64,000 nt of DNA from contig NZ_AUBG01000006.1 in NCBI RefSeq assembly GCF_000429125.1, forward strand, positions 296,508-360,507, written 5' to 3'. This stretch comes from Aequorivita capsosiphonis DSM 23843 (GTDB taxonomy: Bacteria; Bacteroidota; Bacteroidia; Flavobacteriales; Flavobacteriaceae). Made by a program: the position numbers and the translations under genes. A model generated the notes under the pieces. That model was not told the DNA's origin. It did no database searches and saw only the letters and a list, made by a program, of their open reading frames with translations. Positions 46,836-55,876 of the stretch are shown here, piece by piece (position 1 is the stretch's first letter; every line of letters begins with the position of its first letter).

Positions 46836-46980
46836 TAATCTTTGCTTGTATGCGTTCTCCAGTTTAAAAACTGCCGAAGAGGTGGATGTAGCCAAGAGTA
46901 TATAATAGCAATAAAGAATAAATAATAGTAATAAATAATAGTAATAATAAATAATAATATAAATAGAAAATAAAACAAAT
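46836..46980. repeat. AATAAT-type AT-rich leader
   Basis: From about 46895 to 46980 the DNA is an almost pure A/T tract of AATAAT/AATAAA units ending at the HMA gene. Similar AT-only leaders precede mdh (3973-4005) and lie at 48030-48075; they probably serve as unstructured ribosome-access regions. Confidence 0.5.
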
Positions 46981-47346
46981 ATGAAAAAAGCAATCTTAAT
47001 TATTAGTGTATTATTTATAGGAGCGACTGGTTTCGCGCAAAACAAAAACGCAAAAGCCACGATTGACGTGGACGGTGTTTGTGGCATGTGTAAAGACCGT
47101 ATAGAAAAGGCTTCTATTCAGGCGAAAGGAGTTAAATCGGCCACATGGAGTGTAGATACACACGAACTACAACTAATCTACAACGAAAAGAAAACTGATC
47201 TTGCCCAAATACAACAAAGCATTGCAGACAGCGGTCATGATACGGAAGACATAAAGGCGGAAGACATTGTTTATGAAAGTATTGACGCTTGCTGTAAATA
47301 CCGTGATCCAAAGGTAGTTGACGACCATAAGGACGGCGGCCATTAA
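46981..47346 (+). CDS. Periplasmic heavy-metal-associated (HMA) domain protein
   Basis: 121 residues: signal peptide (1-20, GFAQ), then one ferredoxin-like HMA domain (about 24-92) with the metal site DGVCGMCKDRIEKA (Cys34, Cys37). The tail SIDACCKYRDPKVVDDHKDGGH adds a CC pair and His residues. Copper chaperones of the CopZ/Atx1 fold use the CxxC; this one is exported. It is probably cotranscribed with the receptor or driven from the AT-rich leader. Confidence 0.88.
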   Translation: MKKAILIISVLFIGATGFAQNKNAKATIDVDGVCGMCKDRIEKASIQAKGVKSATWSVDTHELQLIYNEKKTDLAQIQQSIADSGHDTEDIKAEDIVYESIDACCKYRDPKVVDDHKDGGH

Positions 47347-47416
47347 ATTTTTTTATAATTTCCTTAATATATAGGAGTGGTGAAATTTCGTAATTTGAAT
47401 ATCAAAATAAAATATT

Positions 47417-47737
47417 ATGAAAAACGAAAAATTAATACACGCTTTAGGTAATTGTATCAATCACTGTAATTATTGTGCCGACGCTTGCCTTGATGAGGAA
47501 AATGTAAAAATGATGGTAAACTGCATTCGCACGGATAGGGTTTGTGCAGAAGTCTGCAGTACACTAAACCAGCTTTTAGCTATGAATTTCAAAGAAGTGA
47601 AAGGACTAGTTGCTTACTGCGAAAAAATCTGTACTATGTGTGCCGATGAATGTGGAAAGCACGATGCACAGCACTGTAAGGATTGTGCGGAAGCTTGCAG
47701 AAACTGCGCACAAGAGTGTAAGGCATATATGGCATAG
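47417..47737 (+). CDS. Four-helix-bundle copper-storage protein (Csp3/DUF326-like)
   Basis: 106 residues without a signal peptide, so cytosolic. More than a dozen Cys are spaced along four helices: CINHCNYCADAC, CIRTDRVCAEVC, YCEKICTMCADEC and HCKDCAEACRNCAQEC. In Csp proteins these line the core of the bundle and bind many Cu(I) ions. The position right behind the HMA protein fits a copper buffer for imported metal. Family call firm; metal identity by analogy. Confidence 0.88.
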   Translation: MKNEKLIHALGNCINHCNYCADACLDEENVKMMVNCIRTDRVCAEVCSTLNQLLAMNFKEVKGLVAYCEKICTMCADECGKHDAQHCKDCAEACRNCAQECKAYMA

Positions 47738-47826
47738 GTTTTCTCTGTTAAATTTTAGCTAACAAGAGAATATTATATCTTGACTTATTTTTACCTTTAT
47801 AGTGTTAATTCAAAAAAATAATTGTT

Positions 47827-47931
47827 ATGCCACAAGACAAGCAAAGCAAAAAGCCACAGACTGCTAAAAGCCCACAAGCTAAAAAGCAGGATGATAAAAA
47901 GGCTCCGAAAGCTGCTCCTAAGAAGAAGTAG
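47827..47931 (+). CDS. Lys/Pro/Ala-rich 34-residue protein
   Basis: ATG 47827 to TAG 47929-47931 encodes 34 residues: MPQDKQSKKPQTAKSPQ, then AKKQDDKKAPKAAPKKK. It is about one third Lys, with no hydrophobic core. It has its own terminator 32 nt downstream, which supports a real transcript. The composition resembles the basic tails of histone H1-like nucleoid proteins, so nucleic-acid binding is a guess. It is too short for normal gene finders. Confidence 0.5.
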   Translation: MPQDKQSKKPQTAKSPQAKKQDDKKAPKAAPKKK

Positions 47932-47962
47932 CTTTCCGCAAGGTTTTTTACAGACCAACAAG

Positions 47963-47992
47963 ACCACCCCTCGAAAGACGGGTGGTTTTTTT
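47963..47992 (+). terminator. Intrinsic terminator after 34-residue ORF
   Basis: ACCACCC (47963-47969) pairs with GGGTGGT (47980-47986), with a 10-nt loop and a run of seven T. Confidence 0.85.
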
Positions 47993-47999
47993 ATTTATG

Positions 48000-48542
48000 C
48001 TGCTTTGATATGTGTTTCCATTTTATATTTATTAAAATAAATAATAATAAACAATAATAATAGAGAATAACAAATAACCTTTAATGTGCTCTTCAAAAGC
48101 AATTCTCAGCAATTTAAGGGAGCGAGTTCAGATCGATAATTTTTTATTATTAGAGATAGGTGGTTTTATAAATTCGAATAGAATGATTGTTTAATTATTG
48201 TTATTTCAATAATTTAACACTGATGGTGTAAAAATTGTTTTTGACCGTAAGGGATGAAAATGCTCAAAAACGGCATTCTTTGGGTAGTTTCGTCAATTGT
48301 TAATAAACTGTTAGGTTTTTTTTTCATTATTTTTTGTTGACATTACTTAGTGAACTATCTTTTTATTGCTCTTGAAAACCTAAGAAAATCAGGCCTTTGC
48401 AAAAAATTAACTTAAAATTCGCCTTAAAACAGCGGTTTCAAAACAACTTTTTGATAATATTTTCATAATCTACTTTGATTAAAAGTTGGAATTGTGGGAT
48501 TTTATTGGCACTTTTGGAGTGCTAATTCAAACAAACAAAAAA
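48000..48542 (+). promoter_or_regulatory. Long leader/promoter region of the susC operon
   Basis: About 540 bp without a recognisable gene. An A/T repeat tract lies at 48030-48075. The best promoter is TTG (48337-48339), a 16-nt spacer and TATCTTTT (48356-48363; last base off consensus), which would give a leader of about 175 nt. No sigma/anti-sigma gene pair is adjacent, so the mode of control is unknown. Confidence 0.35.
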
Positions 48543-51500
48543 ATGAAAACAAAGTTTAGTGGAATTTTAACACTATTAATAGTGTTGATTGTGCAGCTCT
48601 CTTTTGCACAGGAAAAAACGATTTCCGGAACAGTAGCCGATGACACAGGCTTGCCGCTTCCAGGAGTTAACATAATTATAAAGGGTACAAGTACTGGAAC
48701 GCAATCTGACTTTGATGGTAATTACTCCATTGAAGCAGCAGTGGGACAAACACTTGTGTATAGTTATGTAGGTTTTGAGACCCAAGAGATTGCGGTTGGG
48801 GCCTCAAATACGATAGATGTTGCTATGCAAGGTGGGGAAGCTCTTACCGAAGTAGTAGTAACTGCACTTGGCATTAGCCGTGAGAAGAAATCCTTAGGGT
48901 ATTCAACTCAACAGGTTAGTAGCGAAGAATTAAATGAAACACGACCAACCAGTGCATTAGGTGCACTTTCCGGTAAAGTTGCTGGGGTTAGTATTTCGTC
49001 ACCATCAGGTGGCTTGGGTGGTTCTACACGTGTTCTTTTACGTGGTGCTAGTTCCATAACCCAGGAAAACAAACCATTGATAGTGGTGGACGGTATTCCT
49101 TTAGATAACAGTAACTATAACTCTACAGCTACACAGAATGGTGGCGGTGGTAGAGATTATGGTGATGCTGGTTTTGACGTTAACCCAGATGATATTGAAA
49201 GCGTGAACGTACTTAAGGGTGGTGCAGCAGCAGCACTTTATGGTTCAAGAGCTTCCAATGGTGTAATCTTGATTACTACTAAAACTGGTAAGAAAGGTAA
49301 GGCTACGGTTACAGTTAACTCTGGTGTTACTTTTGACCAAGTGAGCATTCTTCCTAAAGTTCAAAAGCTTTATGGTGGTGGTGCAGGAGATGCGAGTACC
49401 TTTGAGCAATCTACTTTTAGTACGGCTGTTATTAATGGAACTACCTATAATATTGCAGATTATTCAACAGATGAATCTTGGGGGCCTCTTTATGACGGGC
49501 AACAAGTATTGCAATGGGATAACTTGGATCCAGCATTTCCAGCTGATTATTTAAATCCGAGAGAATGGAAGTATCCTGATGTTGATAAGAAGGACTTTTT
49601 TAATACAGGTATGACGCGTAATAATGGTGTATCCTTTACGCAAGGGAGTGACAAGGCTCAAATGAGACTTTCCATAAACAATTCGCAAACGGAAGGTATT
49701 GTTCCGAATACAGAGTTGGAGAGAACAACTTTTAACTTTAACGGTTCAGCCCAAATTAGCGAAAAATTAAAATTCGATGCTGGTGTTAACTTTACAAGTA
49801 CAGACGGTTTTAACAGGCCGGCTACGGGTTATACCGGTACGGGTGTTATTCAGCAATTATACCAATTTGGTCAAACTCAGTTGGATTATGATAGACTTAA
49901 AAAATATAAAAATCCAGACGGTACACAAAGATCTTGGAACAGAACAGCTTATAATGATCCTACCATCCTTTATACGGATAACCCATACTGGACATTATAT
50001 GAAAATACTGCAGAAGACAAGAGAACAAGATGGTTCGGTAACGTAGGAACGCAATATAATCTAACCGATGGTCTTTATGTTGTTGGTAAAGTATATGCAG
50101 ATACCTACAGTCTTAGAATTCAAGAAAGAGTTGCTGTAGGCTCACAAGCGACGTCCTCTTATTCAAATGCTGACAGAACTTTTAGTGAACTAAACTATGA
50201 AGCACGTTTGCATTATGACAAAAACTTCTTTAATGACAAACTTAGCTTTAACGGTTTTGTTGGAGGTACTAGAAGAGATGTTGAAACACATAGAACTAGT
50301 TTGGTAACAAATGGCGGTTTGGCGACTCCTGGTATTTATTCATTGAACAACTCTAATGCCCCTATTACTGGACCTCCTGGAATACAGCCTCAAAATGATT
50401 CAAGAAAAAGGGTGAACAGTCTTTTTGCTTCGGTATCTTTTGGATATGACGGTTTAGTATTTATATCCGCAACGGGTAGAAATGACTGGTCTTCTACGCT
50501 TCCTGCAGATAATAACTCTTACTTTTATCCTTCATTAAACGGTAGCTTTGTGTTTTCACAACTTATTGATGCGAAATGGCTATCCTTTGGTAAAATTAGA
50601 GGGGGTGTTGCACGTGTAGGTAATGATACAGATGCATACAATCTAAATAATACGTTTATTTCTGATGGTCCTTTCCAACAGGTTGTCCAGTTTCAGAACT
50701 CATCTATCAAGTTAAACCCAAATCTAAAACCTGAGTTTGTTGATACTTTTGAAGCGGGTCTGGAAATGTCTTTCCTTAACAAAAGAATAGGTTTTGACTT
50801 TACGTACTATGATCAAAAAACAACGGATTTAATAACTCCTATACAATTAGACCCATCTACAGGTTATCGTTCAACATTTACAAACGCCGGTGTATTAACA
50901 AACAAGGGTGTTGAGGTGTTAGTAAACATTTCACCTATTAGAAGTGACGACTTTAACTGGGATTTCACCTTTAATTTCGCCAAAAACAAAAACGAACTTC
51001 AGGAATTGCTTCCAGGGGTGGAATCATTGAATTTGGCTACTTATCCTTTTAACGGTGTTACTCTTAATGCAGTAGTTGGCGAATCTTACGGACAGATTGT
51101 TGGAACCAATTATGTTTTTGACAATGACGGAAATAAAGTAGTTGATGCGAATGGTTACTATATGGAAACACAAAAGGTTGAAAATTTAGGATCTGTACTT
51201 CCTGATTACAATATGGGCTTTAGAAACTCCTTTTCTTATAAAGGTTTAAACCTATCTTTCCTTATTGATGTACAAGAAGGTGGTGTATATAGATCACTTA
51301 CCAACTTATGGGGTCATTATTCTGGTATTCTTGAATCTACCGCAGCAAATAACATACGTGTTGATGGTGTAGTAAACGAGGGTGTTACTGGTGATGTTAC
51401 TTATAACGATGATGGTTCTTACACCGTTACCAACACTGCTCCTAATGAAACTGCTATTTCAGCACAAGCTTGGGGAACGGATTTTTACTTCGGTAACGAT

Positions 51501-51758
51501 GCTCAGAATGTTTTTGATGCAAGTTATGTTAAACTTCGCGAAGTAACATTGGGTTACACACTTCCTAAAAAATTTACAGGAAGCCTTGATGCAATTACGC
51601 TTTCCGTATTTGGAAGAAACCTTGCAACTTGGGGGCTAAGCAACGACAATTTTGATCCTGAAGTTGCTACGGCAGGTAGTGGTAACATTCAAGGATCTGA
51701 GGGTGGTGCTTTGCCATCAACCCGTTCAGTCGGATTTAATGTTCAATTAAAATTCTAA
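48543..51758 (+). CDS. SusC/RagA-family TonB-linked outer-membrane transporter
   Basis: About 1071 residues from ATG 48543 (MKTKFSGILTLLIVLIVQLSFAQ, a clean signal peptide); the frame from 48486 is an overextension. A carboxypeptidase-like N-terminal domain (about 24-100, GLPLPGVNIIIKGTSTGTQSD) is followed by the SusC plug with VDGIPLDNSNYN and KGGAAAALYGSRASNGVILITTK, then a large barrel ending SVGFNVQLKF. It pairs with the SusD-like protein 8 nt downstream as a gated lipoprotein-capped importer. No glycoside hydrolases or peptidases are adjacent, so the cargo is unknown. Confidence 0.95.
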   Translation: MKTKFSGILTLLIVLIVQLSFAQEKTISGTVADDTGLPLPGVNIIIKGTSTGTQSDFDGNYSIEAAVGQTLVYSYVGFETQEIAVGASNTIDVAMQGGEALTEVVVTALGISREKKSLGYSTQQVSSEELNETRPTSALGALSGKVAGVSISSPSGGLGGSTRVLLRGASSITQENKPLIVVDGIPLDNSNYNSTATQNGGGGRDYGDAGFDVNPDDIESVNVLKGGAAAALYGSRASNGVILITTKTGKKGKATVTVNSGVTFDQVSILPKVQKLYGGGAGDASTFEQSTFSTAVINGTTYNIADYSTDESWGPLYDGQQVLQWDNLDPAFPADYLNPREWKYPDVDKKDFFNTGMTRNNGVSFTQGSDKAQMRLSINNSQTEGIVPNTELERTTFNFNGSAQISEKLKFDAGVNFTSTDGFNRPATGYTGTGVIQQLYQFGQTQLDYDRLKKYKNPDGTQRSWNRTAYNDPTILYTDNPYWTLYENTAEDKRTRWFGNVGTQYNLTDGLYVVGKVYADTYSLRIQERVAVGSQATSSYSNADRTFSELNYEARLHYDKNFFNDKLSFNGFVGGTRRDVETHRTSLVTNGGLATPGIYSLNNSNAPITGPPGIQPQNDSRKRVNSLFASVSFGYDGLVFISATGRNDWSSTLPADNNSYFYPSLNGSFVFSQLIDAKWLSFGKIRGGVARVGNDTDAYNLNNTFISDGPFQQVVQFQNSSIKLNPNLKPEFVDTFEAGLEMSFLNKRIGFDFTYYDQKTTDLITPIQLDPSTGYRSTFTNAGVLTNKGVEVLVNISPIRSDDFNWDFTFNFAKNKNELQELLPGVESLNLATYPFNGVTLNAVVGESYGQIVGTNYVFDNDGNKVVDANGYYMETQKVENLGSVLPDYNMGFRNSFSYKGLNLSFLIDVQEGGVYRSLTNLWGHYSGILESTAANNIRVDGVVNEGVTGDVTYNDDGSYTVTNTAPNETAISAQAWGTDFYFGNDAQNVFDASYVKLREVTLGYTLPKKFTGSLDAITLSVFGRNLATWGLSNDNFDPEVATAGSGNIQGSEGGALPSTRSVGFNVQLKF

Positions 51759-51766
51759 AAAAAGTT

Positions 51767-53347
51767 ATGAAAAAAATAGTTTTATCAAGTATATTCCTGC
51801 TGTCGATTGCACTTTTTACATCGTGTGACTCTGGCTTGGAAGAATTAAATGAGAACCCGAACGCACCAGAATCTGTATTACCCAATACAATTTTTAACAG
51901 TGCGACGAAGCAATTCACCGATTTTTCCAGAAACGAATTTAACCATGGTAGGTTAGATCTTAACTGGATGGAATATTGGGGTCAAATTGCGTATGCTGAT
52001 GAGGATAGATATCTTTATCGTGAGACCAGCGCCCAAAGTATTTATCAAACATCTTATCTTGTGGCCCAAGAATTTAAATCGATCATTGATATAAATACCG
52101 ATCCGGTGACGGCAGAAGAAGCTAGTTCCGTTGGAAACAACGATAACCAGATTGCTGCTTCAAGAATTATGTTGTCTTATTTATTTTATGAATTGACAAA
52201 TTTCTTCGGAGATGTTCCTTACTATTCTTATGGTAATGATGATCCAGATTTTCAAGCCTTGCAGATCGATGAATTTTTATCGCCAAAATTTGCGAAGCAA
52301 CAAAAAATCTATCCAGATATCTTAAAGGAACTAAGAGAATCTGCAGATATGCTTAATACTAGTGAACCGGTGTTTATTTCTGGAGACAATGTTCTTGGTG
52401 GAGATGCTACTAAATGGAAAAAGTTTGCAAATTCATTAATATTGAGGGTTGCTACAAACTATAAATCTGTAGATGCTGGAGCCGCTAATGCCGCTATCGC
52501 TACGGCAATTAGTTCAGGTGTATTTGAATCGAATGCTGATAATGCAGTTCAAACTTATGAGGATAGTGATTTAAATGGTTCCCCGTTTTGGGTTGCCTTT
52601 ATTGACCGTACCGATTTTGCTGTAACTGCTCCTTTTGTAAATCTTTTAAAAGGGAAGAATGGTAATTTTGGTTTGGATCCACGTTTGTTTGAGATGGCAG
52701 CTCCAAAAGCTGTTTCTATTGGGGATATCAAAAGTAATGATTACGATAGATCTGAAAATCCGGATGATTATGAAGGAGCCCCTTACGCTTTTAGACAGGC
52801 AAACACGTTACCATTTACAACGGTTTCTTTTCCTAGTAGTAATGTAATTAGACCAGATTACGGTGAAGTTTTAATGGAATATGCTGAAGTTGCTTTCTTG
52901 CTTTCTGAAAATGCTGGCTGGGACCAAACGCAGTATGAAAATGGTGTAAGTGCTTCTATGGAACGTTGGGGTGTTGCTCCAGACGATATTGATACCTTTG
53001 TTGCTAACTTGCCTGCTGCAAGTGAAGAAACCGTGTTGACGCAGAAGTATGTTAGTTTGTATATGCAAGGGCACACAGCTTGGGCTGAATATAGAAGAAC
53101 TGGATACCCGAATGGAGATATTTTGTTTTTACCTGGAGATACCTACGAATTGCCTCCGGAGCAGGCAGCTGCTTCTAATAGAACCTCTTATGTTTTCGAA
53201 GCTGCGGCTGGATCAACCGATCTTCCTTATAGACTAAGATATCCACAAACGCTACAAACTCTTAATGGTGCTAATTTGGATGAGGCCGTTAGAGGTTTGC
53301 CAAATGGAGATAGCATTTTAAGTAAGCTATTTTGGGATAACAATTAA
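51767..53347 (+). CDS. SusD/RagB-family nutrient-binding lipoprotein
   Basis: 526 residues: lipobox LFTSC followed by DSGLEELNENPNAPESVLPN, typical of the SusD-like_2 group, then an alpha-helical TPR-rich body. RIMLSYLFYELTNFFGDVPYYSYG matches the conserved helix that contacts SusC. It sits on the cell surface as a lid over the SusC barrel. Terminal gene of the pair, followed by a strong terminator. Confidence 0.94.
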   Translation: MKKIVLSSIFLLSIALFTSCDSGLEELNENPNAPESVLPNTIFNSATKQFTDFSRNEFNHGRLDLNWMEYWGQIAYADEDRYLYRETSAQSIYQTSYLVAQEFKSIIDINTDPVTAEEASSVGNNDNQIAASRIMLSYLFYELTNFFGDVPYYSYGNDDPDFQALQIDEFLSPKFAKQQKIYPDILKELRESADMLNTSEPVFISGDNVLGGDATKWKKFANSLILRVATNYKSVDAGAANAAIATAISSGVFESNADNAVQTYEDSDLNGSPFWVAFIDRTDFAVTAPFVNLLKGKNGNFGLDPRLFEMAAPKAVSIGDIKSNDYDRSENPDDYEGAPYAFRQANTLPFTTVSFPSSNVIRPDYGEVLMEYAEVAFLLSENAGWDQTQYENGVSASMERWGVAPDDIDTFVANLPAASEETVLTQKYVSLYMQGHTAWAEYRRTGYPNGDILFLPGDTYELPPEQAAASNRTSYVFEAAAGSTDLPYRLRYPQTLQTLNGANLDEAVRGLPNGDSILSKLFWDNN

Positions 53348-53401
53348 TACAAACCTAGTGGATCAAACTAATTTTGATCGCTAGTTTTGAAAAATGAAAT
53401 T

Positions 53402-53434
53402 AATCCAGTGAAGATGTCTTCACTGGATTTTTTC
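53402..53434 (+). terminator. susCD terminator
   Basis: Two 13-nt arms (53402-53414 and 53417-53429) are perfect reverse complements with a 2-nt centre, followed by a run of T. Confidence 0.88.
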
Positions 53435-53641
53435 ATGAATATATATTGGGTGTTTTGTTTTAATCTGCGCAAGTGATTAATTAGCTATTACGTTTATATC
53501 TTCAATTTGGTGGATCGTTTGGTTAAATTAATGAGCTACGCATATTGGTCAACTAGCATAAGGTTTTGGATACACTGGTAAATCCTTGTATCCGGTATAA
53601 AATATATTTGGGCTCTAGAATTAATCAACTTTTCAAATTAA

Positions 53642-53851
53642 TTCGAGATTGTCCTGAAGCAGGATACGTATCTTAATATATTACCTAAGGAAGATTTAAC
53701 CGCCAAGAAAAGAGGCTTATGTTTTATTCGAAAGACTTTAATTAAAGGAACTAAAGCTATATTTATGGAAATTTTATACAAGACTGCTCTCAAAGAGGGA
53801 AAGATGATAAGGGTGACGTTGCAGAACTTTAAACTACATTTAAAAATCTAA
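53642..53851 (+). other. Open frame without start, possible gene relic
   Basis: Within the 590-bp gap between susD and ypdA, a frame of 69 sense codons runs from just after a TAA to a TAA at 53849-53851. It encodes LPKEDLTAKKRGLCFIRKTL and then KGTKAIFMEILYKTALKEGK. The only ATG is in the middle. The residue mix looks protein-like and basic, but length alone could be chance. The rest of the gap shows only a small TCCTG/CAGGA hairpin (53653-53666) and the heptamer array. Confidence 0.2.
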
Positions 53852-53886
53852 GTTGTATTTACTTCTGAGCTTAAATGTTCAGCCCA

Positions 53887-53942
53887 CTAGCGTCTACCAG
53901 CTGCCGTCTACCGTCTTCTGACTACCAACTACCATCTGCTAC
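53887..53942. repeat. Heptamer array CTACCRT (8 degenerate units)
   Basis: Eight consecutive 7-bp units: CTAGCGT, CTACCAG, CTGCCGT, CTACCGT, CTTCTGA, CTACCAA, CTACCAT, CTGCTAC. The last unit includes the stop codon of the minus-strand ypdA gene (53939-53941), so the array grows right up to the coding end. Confidence 0.8.
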
Positions 53943-54892
53943 TTATCAATGTTTTCCACAATAATTTTAGCGTGTACTCTAGAATTCTCAATAAACCATT
54001 TATGGGTTTCCATACCGCCACAAATTACACCGGCCAAGAACAGTCCTTTAATGTTGGTCTGCATGGTCTCTGGTTCGTAATGTGGTAGTTTTAGGCTGTC
54101 TGTAGATAGATGCACACCCATTTTGGTTAAGAATTCAAAATTGGGCCTATATCCAGTTAAGGCAATAACAAAGTCATTTTTTAAAGTTTCCTTGCCGCTT
54201 GGTGTATTTATTATAACCTCGGATGGAGTTATTTTTTCTATTTCTGAATTAAAGTAGGCTTTTATACTACCTTCCTCAATTCGGTTTTCAATATCCGGTT
54301 TTACCCAATATTTAACGCGCTCACCAATTTCCGGTCCGCGAATAACCATAGTTACCTCACCGCCTTTTCGCCATATTTCTAGAGCTGCATCCACTGAAGA
54401 ATTACTGGCGCCAACCACAATAACTTTTTGCATCACAAAAGGGTGGGCTTCTTTGTAATAGTGCATTACTTTGGGCAATGCTTCACCGGGAACGTTCATC
54501 AAATTTGGAATGTCGTAAAACCCAGTGCTTACAATTATATTTTTCGCATTGTAGGAATTCTTATCACTTTTAATTTCGAAGTGATCATCAACCTTTTCAA
54601 CTGAAATTATTTTTTCATATAAATTAATACAGAGCTCATTGGATGTTGCAACCCTTCGGTAATATTCCAAAGCCTCATTTCTGGTTGGTTTTGGATTGTT
54701 GCTTATAAATGGGATTCCATCGATTTCCAGTTTTTCCGAAGTGGAAAAGAAGGTCATATTTAAGGGATAATTATATAGGGAGTTGGTAAGGGTGCCTTTT
54801 TCTACTACTATATAATCTAAACCTTTCTTTTTACACTCCAGCGCACAGGCAATCCCAATAGGGCCAGCACCAATAATTAAAACATCCTTCAT
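53939..54892 (-). CDS. ypdA: YpdA-family putative bacillithiol disulfide reductase
   Basis: About 317 residues from M4 of the longest frame (MKDVLIIGAGPIGIACALE). A two-Rossmann flavoprotein: FAD site IIGAGPIGIA, NADPH site VVGASNSSVDAALEIWRKGGEV, and the end block NIKGLFLAGVICGG. YpdA/Bdr reduces bacillithiol disulfide in organisms that use bacillithiol as low-molecular-weight thiol, which includes many Bacteroidota. There is no classic CxxC, as expected for YpdA. It ends in a heptamer repeat. Confidence 0.9.
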   Translation of the reverse strand: MKDVLIIGAGPIGIACALECKKKGLDYIVVEKGTLTNSLYNYPLNMTFFSTSEKLEIDGIPFISNNPKPTRNEALEYYRRVATSNELCINLYEKIISVEKVDDHFEIKSDKNSYNAKNIIVSTGFYDIPNLMNVPGEALPKVMHYYKEAHPFVMQKVIVVGASNSSVDAALEIWRKGGEVTMVIRGPEIGERVKYWVKPDIENRIEEGSIKAYFNSEIEKITPSEVIINTPSGKETLKNDFVIALTGYRPNFEFLTKMGVHLSTDSLKLPHYEPETMQTNIKGLFLAGVICGGMETHKWFIENSRVHAKIIVENIDK

Positions 54893-54933
54893 TCCGAGCA
54901 AAGCGAAGGAATCTCATGAATCCCTTCTAAATT

Positions 54934-55596
54934 TTATTTTGTTGTCAATTCCTTTAGGTCCTGAATCGTTTTTACCGGATCATTCGCTCCAAAAATATAA
55001 CTACCGGCTACAAGAACATCTGCACCTGCGTCAACAAGTTGTCTGGCATTTTTATTAGTTACCCCGCCGTCAATTTCAATTCGTGTATTTAATTTCTGAT
55101 CAGTGATCATTTTACGAAGTTTTTTAACTTTGTTATAGGTAATCTCTTCGAATTTTTGACCTCCAAAACCAGGGTTGATAGACATAATAAGGACCATAAA
55201 ACACTTAGGAAGAATATCTTCAAGTACCGAAACAGGTGTTGTTAGGTTTAATACCACACCGGCTTTACAACCAGCTTGCTCAATCTGTGTTAAGGTTCTG
55301 TGTAGGTGTATGGTAGATTCATAATGAACAGTGATAATGTCTGCACCTATTTTTGCAAATTCCTCAATATAGCGCTCTGGTTTTTCAATCATTAAATGAA
55401 CATCTAATGGTTTTGTAGCATGTTTTTTAATGGCTTGAATTACAGGCATTCCATAAGAAATATTTGGAACAAAGTGACCATCCATTACGTCAATATGAAG
55501 CCAATCTGCTTCACTGTTATTTATCATTTCTATGTCCCTTTGAAGATTTGCAAAATCTGCGGCAAGGACGGAAGGGGCAATTAATATGTCGTTCAT
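54934..55596 (-). CDS. rpe: Ribulose-phosphate 3-epimerase
   Basis: About 220-residue TIM barrel converting ribulose 5-phosphate to xylulose 5-phosphate in the pentose phosphate pathway. It shows IAPSVLAADFANLQRDIEMI, WLHIDVMDGHFVPNISYG (metal His/Asp), LDVHLMIEKPERYIEEFA, MSINPGFGGQKF and IEIDGGVTNKNA. The start is set at 55596, since the codon at 55614 lies inside a -7 promoter box. Confidence 0.96.
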   Translation of the reverse strand: MNDILIAPSVLAADFANLQRDIEMINNSEADWLHIDVMDGHFVPNISYGMPVIQAIKKHATKPLDVHLMIEKPERYIEEFAKIGADIITVHYESTIHLHRTLTQIEQAGCKAGVVLNLTTPVSVLEDILPKCFMVLIMSINPGFGGQKFEEITYNKVKKLRKMITDQKLNTRIEIDGGVTNKNARQLVDAGADVLVAGSYIFGANDPVKTIQDLKELTTK

Positions 55597-55611
55597 TTTA
55601 TAATGTTTTTG

Positions 55612-55619
55612 CAAAGGTA
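55612..55619 (-). promoter_or_regulatory. rpe -7 box TACCTTTG
   Basis: An exact TAnnTTTG on the minus strand; it sets a leader of about 10 nt. A GTAGGG palindrome (55627-55654) occupies the place where the -33 element should be. Confidence 0.55.
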
Positions 55620-55626
55620 AATATAA

Positions 55627-55699
55627 GTAGGGACAACTCGTGAGTTGTCCCTACGAATGTATGTTTTTAGGTAGGGTCGACTTGCGAGTCGCCCGGTAC
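55627..55699. repeat. Two GTAGGG-type palindromic repeats in tandem
   Basis: Copy 1 (55627-55654) is a perfect inverted repeat with 13-bp arms around GT. Copy 2 (55671-55699) is imperfect: GTAGGGTCGACT, then AGTCGCCCGGTAC. Each is followed by the same word ACGAATGT. They are relatives of the 32269-32310 element. Confidence 0.8.
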
Positions 55700-55783
55700 G
55701 AATGTTTGAAATATATAGTGGGTTGGAGTTGAAGATAGAAGAATATTTTCACCTTTCCCGAAGCATCGGAGCATGAAGAAAAA

Positions 55784-55806
55784 ACCTCCGGTAATCAGCC
55801 GGAGGT
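55784..55806 (-). terminator. rpoD terminator
   Basis: Read on the minus strand, ACCTCCGG pairs with CCGGAGGT around a 7-nt loop and is followed by a run of T (plus-strand A run at 55778-55784). It lies 70 nt past the rpoD stop. Confidence 0.82.
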
Positions 55807-55876
55807 CATTCATCAATCAAAAAACGAACAGTTACATTCCCGAAGGAATCTCATACTGTCGTTAGCGTTCTGGAAG

